Source: an uncultured Eubacteriales bacterium (GTDB lineage Bacteria; Bacillota; Clostridia; Oscillospirales; Acutalibacteraceae). Taken from it: 5,623 bases of DNA. The position numbers and the translations under genes were made by a program. A model generated the notes under the pieces. It was not told the DNA's origin, did not search any database, and saw only the letters and a program-made list of their open reading frames with translations. The stretch spans positions 1-5,623 of the forward strand of contig ONNU01000385.1 of assembly GCA_900319255.1 (NCBI GenBank), in the 5' to 3' direction. Each line of letters starts with the position of its first letter. Within the stretch, counting starts at the first letter, position 1. Below are positions 5,377-5,623 of the stretch, in pieces.

Positions 5377-5474
5377 CAGGGCGATAAAGCGTAACAGCGG
5401 ATTCGGGATTTATTCTTTATGCCCTGGCTTCTATTGACTGCTGACTTCTTCCAGGGCAGCGGCTTTGCCGCTGC
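5377..5474 (+). other. Three overlapping, mutually exclusive helices (possible leader RNA)
   Basis: Helix A pairs 5377-5389 with 5415-5426: CAGGGC plus ATAAAG against CTTTAT plus GCCCTG, 12 bp with a single bulged G at 5383. Helix B pairs GCCCTGG (5421-5427) with CCAGGGC (5451-5457). Helix C pairs GCAGCGGC (5456-5463) with GCCGCTGC (5467-5474) around TTT. A and B share 5421-5426, and B and C share 5456-5457, so A+C competes with B. That is the logic of attenuators and riboswitches, but I recognise no known riboswitch consensus. A repetitive intergenic element with CAGGGC direct repeats is the alternative. No T tract follows helix C. Confidence 0.45.
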
Positions 5475-5477
5475 GGA

Positions 5478-5536
5478 CAAAAGAGGAGAACCACAAGAGG
5501 GTGGCTAACGCCCCCCTCTTAAGGTTCCCCCTTTTG
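5478..5536. repeat. 59-nt imperfect hairpin of 23 base pairs
   Basis: The arms run from CAAAAG (5478-5483) to CTTTTG (5531-5536). They continue inward through GG/CC with one bulged A, GAACC (5488-5492) with GGTTC (5523-5527), AAGAGGG (5495-5501) with CCCTCTT (5514-5520), and GGC/GCC around the loop TAAC (5506-5509). It has one bulge, two 1x1 mismatches and one 2x2 loop. It begins 3 nt after helix C. Lacking a terminal T tract, it looks more like a small interspersed palindromic element or a structured RNA domain than a terminator. Confidence 0.6.
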
Positions 5537-5554
5537 AAATCCCTTTTCCTTATC

Positions 5555-5581
5555 TCCCCCCGGGTTCGCTCCACGTGGGGA
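5555..5581. other. Weak C-rich/G-rich hairpin
   Basis: TCCCC (5555-5559) pairs with GGGGA (5577-5581), with CG/CG (5561-5562/5574-5575) inside after a mismatch. The + strand downstream is AAAAATT, so it is not a + strand terminator. It may be the last structural element before a downstream gene, or chance pairing of two homopolymer-like runs. Confidence 0.25.
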
Positions 5582-5616
5582 AAAATTATCGGATTTCTGC
5601 TTTCTGTCCAACGCGC

Positions 5617-5621
5617 GGAGG
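5617..5621 (+). promoter_or_regulatory. Possible ribosome site of a gene beyond the right edge
   Basis: GGAGG lies at the last bases of the window. At usual spacing a start codon would fall a few bases outside. If real, the structured region 5377-5581 would be the leader of that gene. Confidence 0.3.
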
Positions 5622-5623
5622 AT

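Overview
The window looks like a chromosomal segment from a Gram-positive gut or rumen Clostridia, most likely near Ruminococcus (Oscillospiraceae). This rests on moderate GC, strong AGGAGG-type ribosome sites, a Gram-positive style lipoprotein with a Ser/Glu/Pro linker, and a transglutaminase-like/DUF3592 gene pairing that I associate with those genomes. The genus is an inference and was not tested by any search.

Layout. Bases 1-249 hold a GC-rich hairpin (99-122) and a convincing sigma-A type promoter (135-163) whose spacer contains a G7 tract. Four genes follow, all on the + strand. Gene 1 (250-1209) is a two-TM protein with an acidic Tyr/Asn/Asp/Gly-rich tail. The 215-bp spacer after it is largely one long imperfect inverted repeat (1210-1375). 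Gene 2 (1425-2930) is a two-TM protein with a long Pro-rich repetitive tail and three C-terminal DPF repeats. Gene 3 (3036-4319) is a lipoprotein with a transglutaminase-like domain and an intact Cys-His-Asp triad. Gene 4 (4326-5063) is a four-TM DUF3592-type protein whose ribosome site lies inside the end of gene 3. A strong intrinsic terminator (5091-5136) closes the unit. The last 490 bases have no credible gene. They contain a set of overlapping helices (5377-5474), a 23-bp imperfect hairpin (5478-5536) and a GGAGG at the right edge, which could be the leader of a gene just outside the window or an intergenic repeat.

How the genes may work together. Genes 1, 2 and 4 share one architecture: a TM helix, a roughly 80-100 residue extracytoplasmic beta-rich segment with a Cys near its start and a G-(D/S)-x-L-x-I-x-(Y/W) type motif near its end, then a second TM helix. 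Genes 1 and 2 add long disordered cytoplasmic tails that share Asp-Pro-Phe motifs. Gene 3 places a transglutaminase-like (cysteine protease or crosslinking fold) domain on the same outer face. The set could be an envelope complex in which outer-face domains and the lipoprotein enzyme meet outside while the DPF tails recruit a common partner inside. No part of that complex is demonstrated here; what is visible is the shared architecture, shared motifs and clustering.
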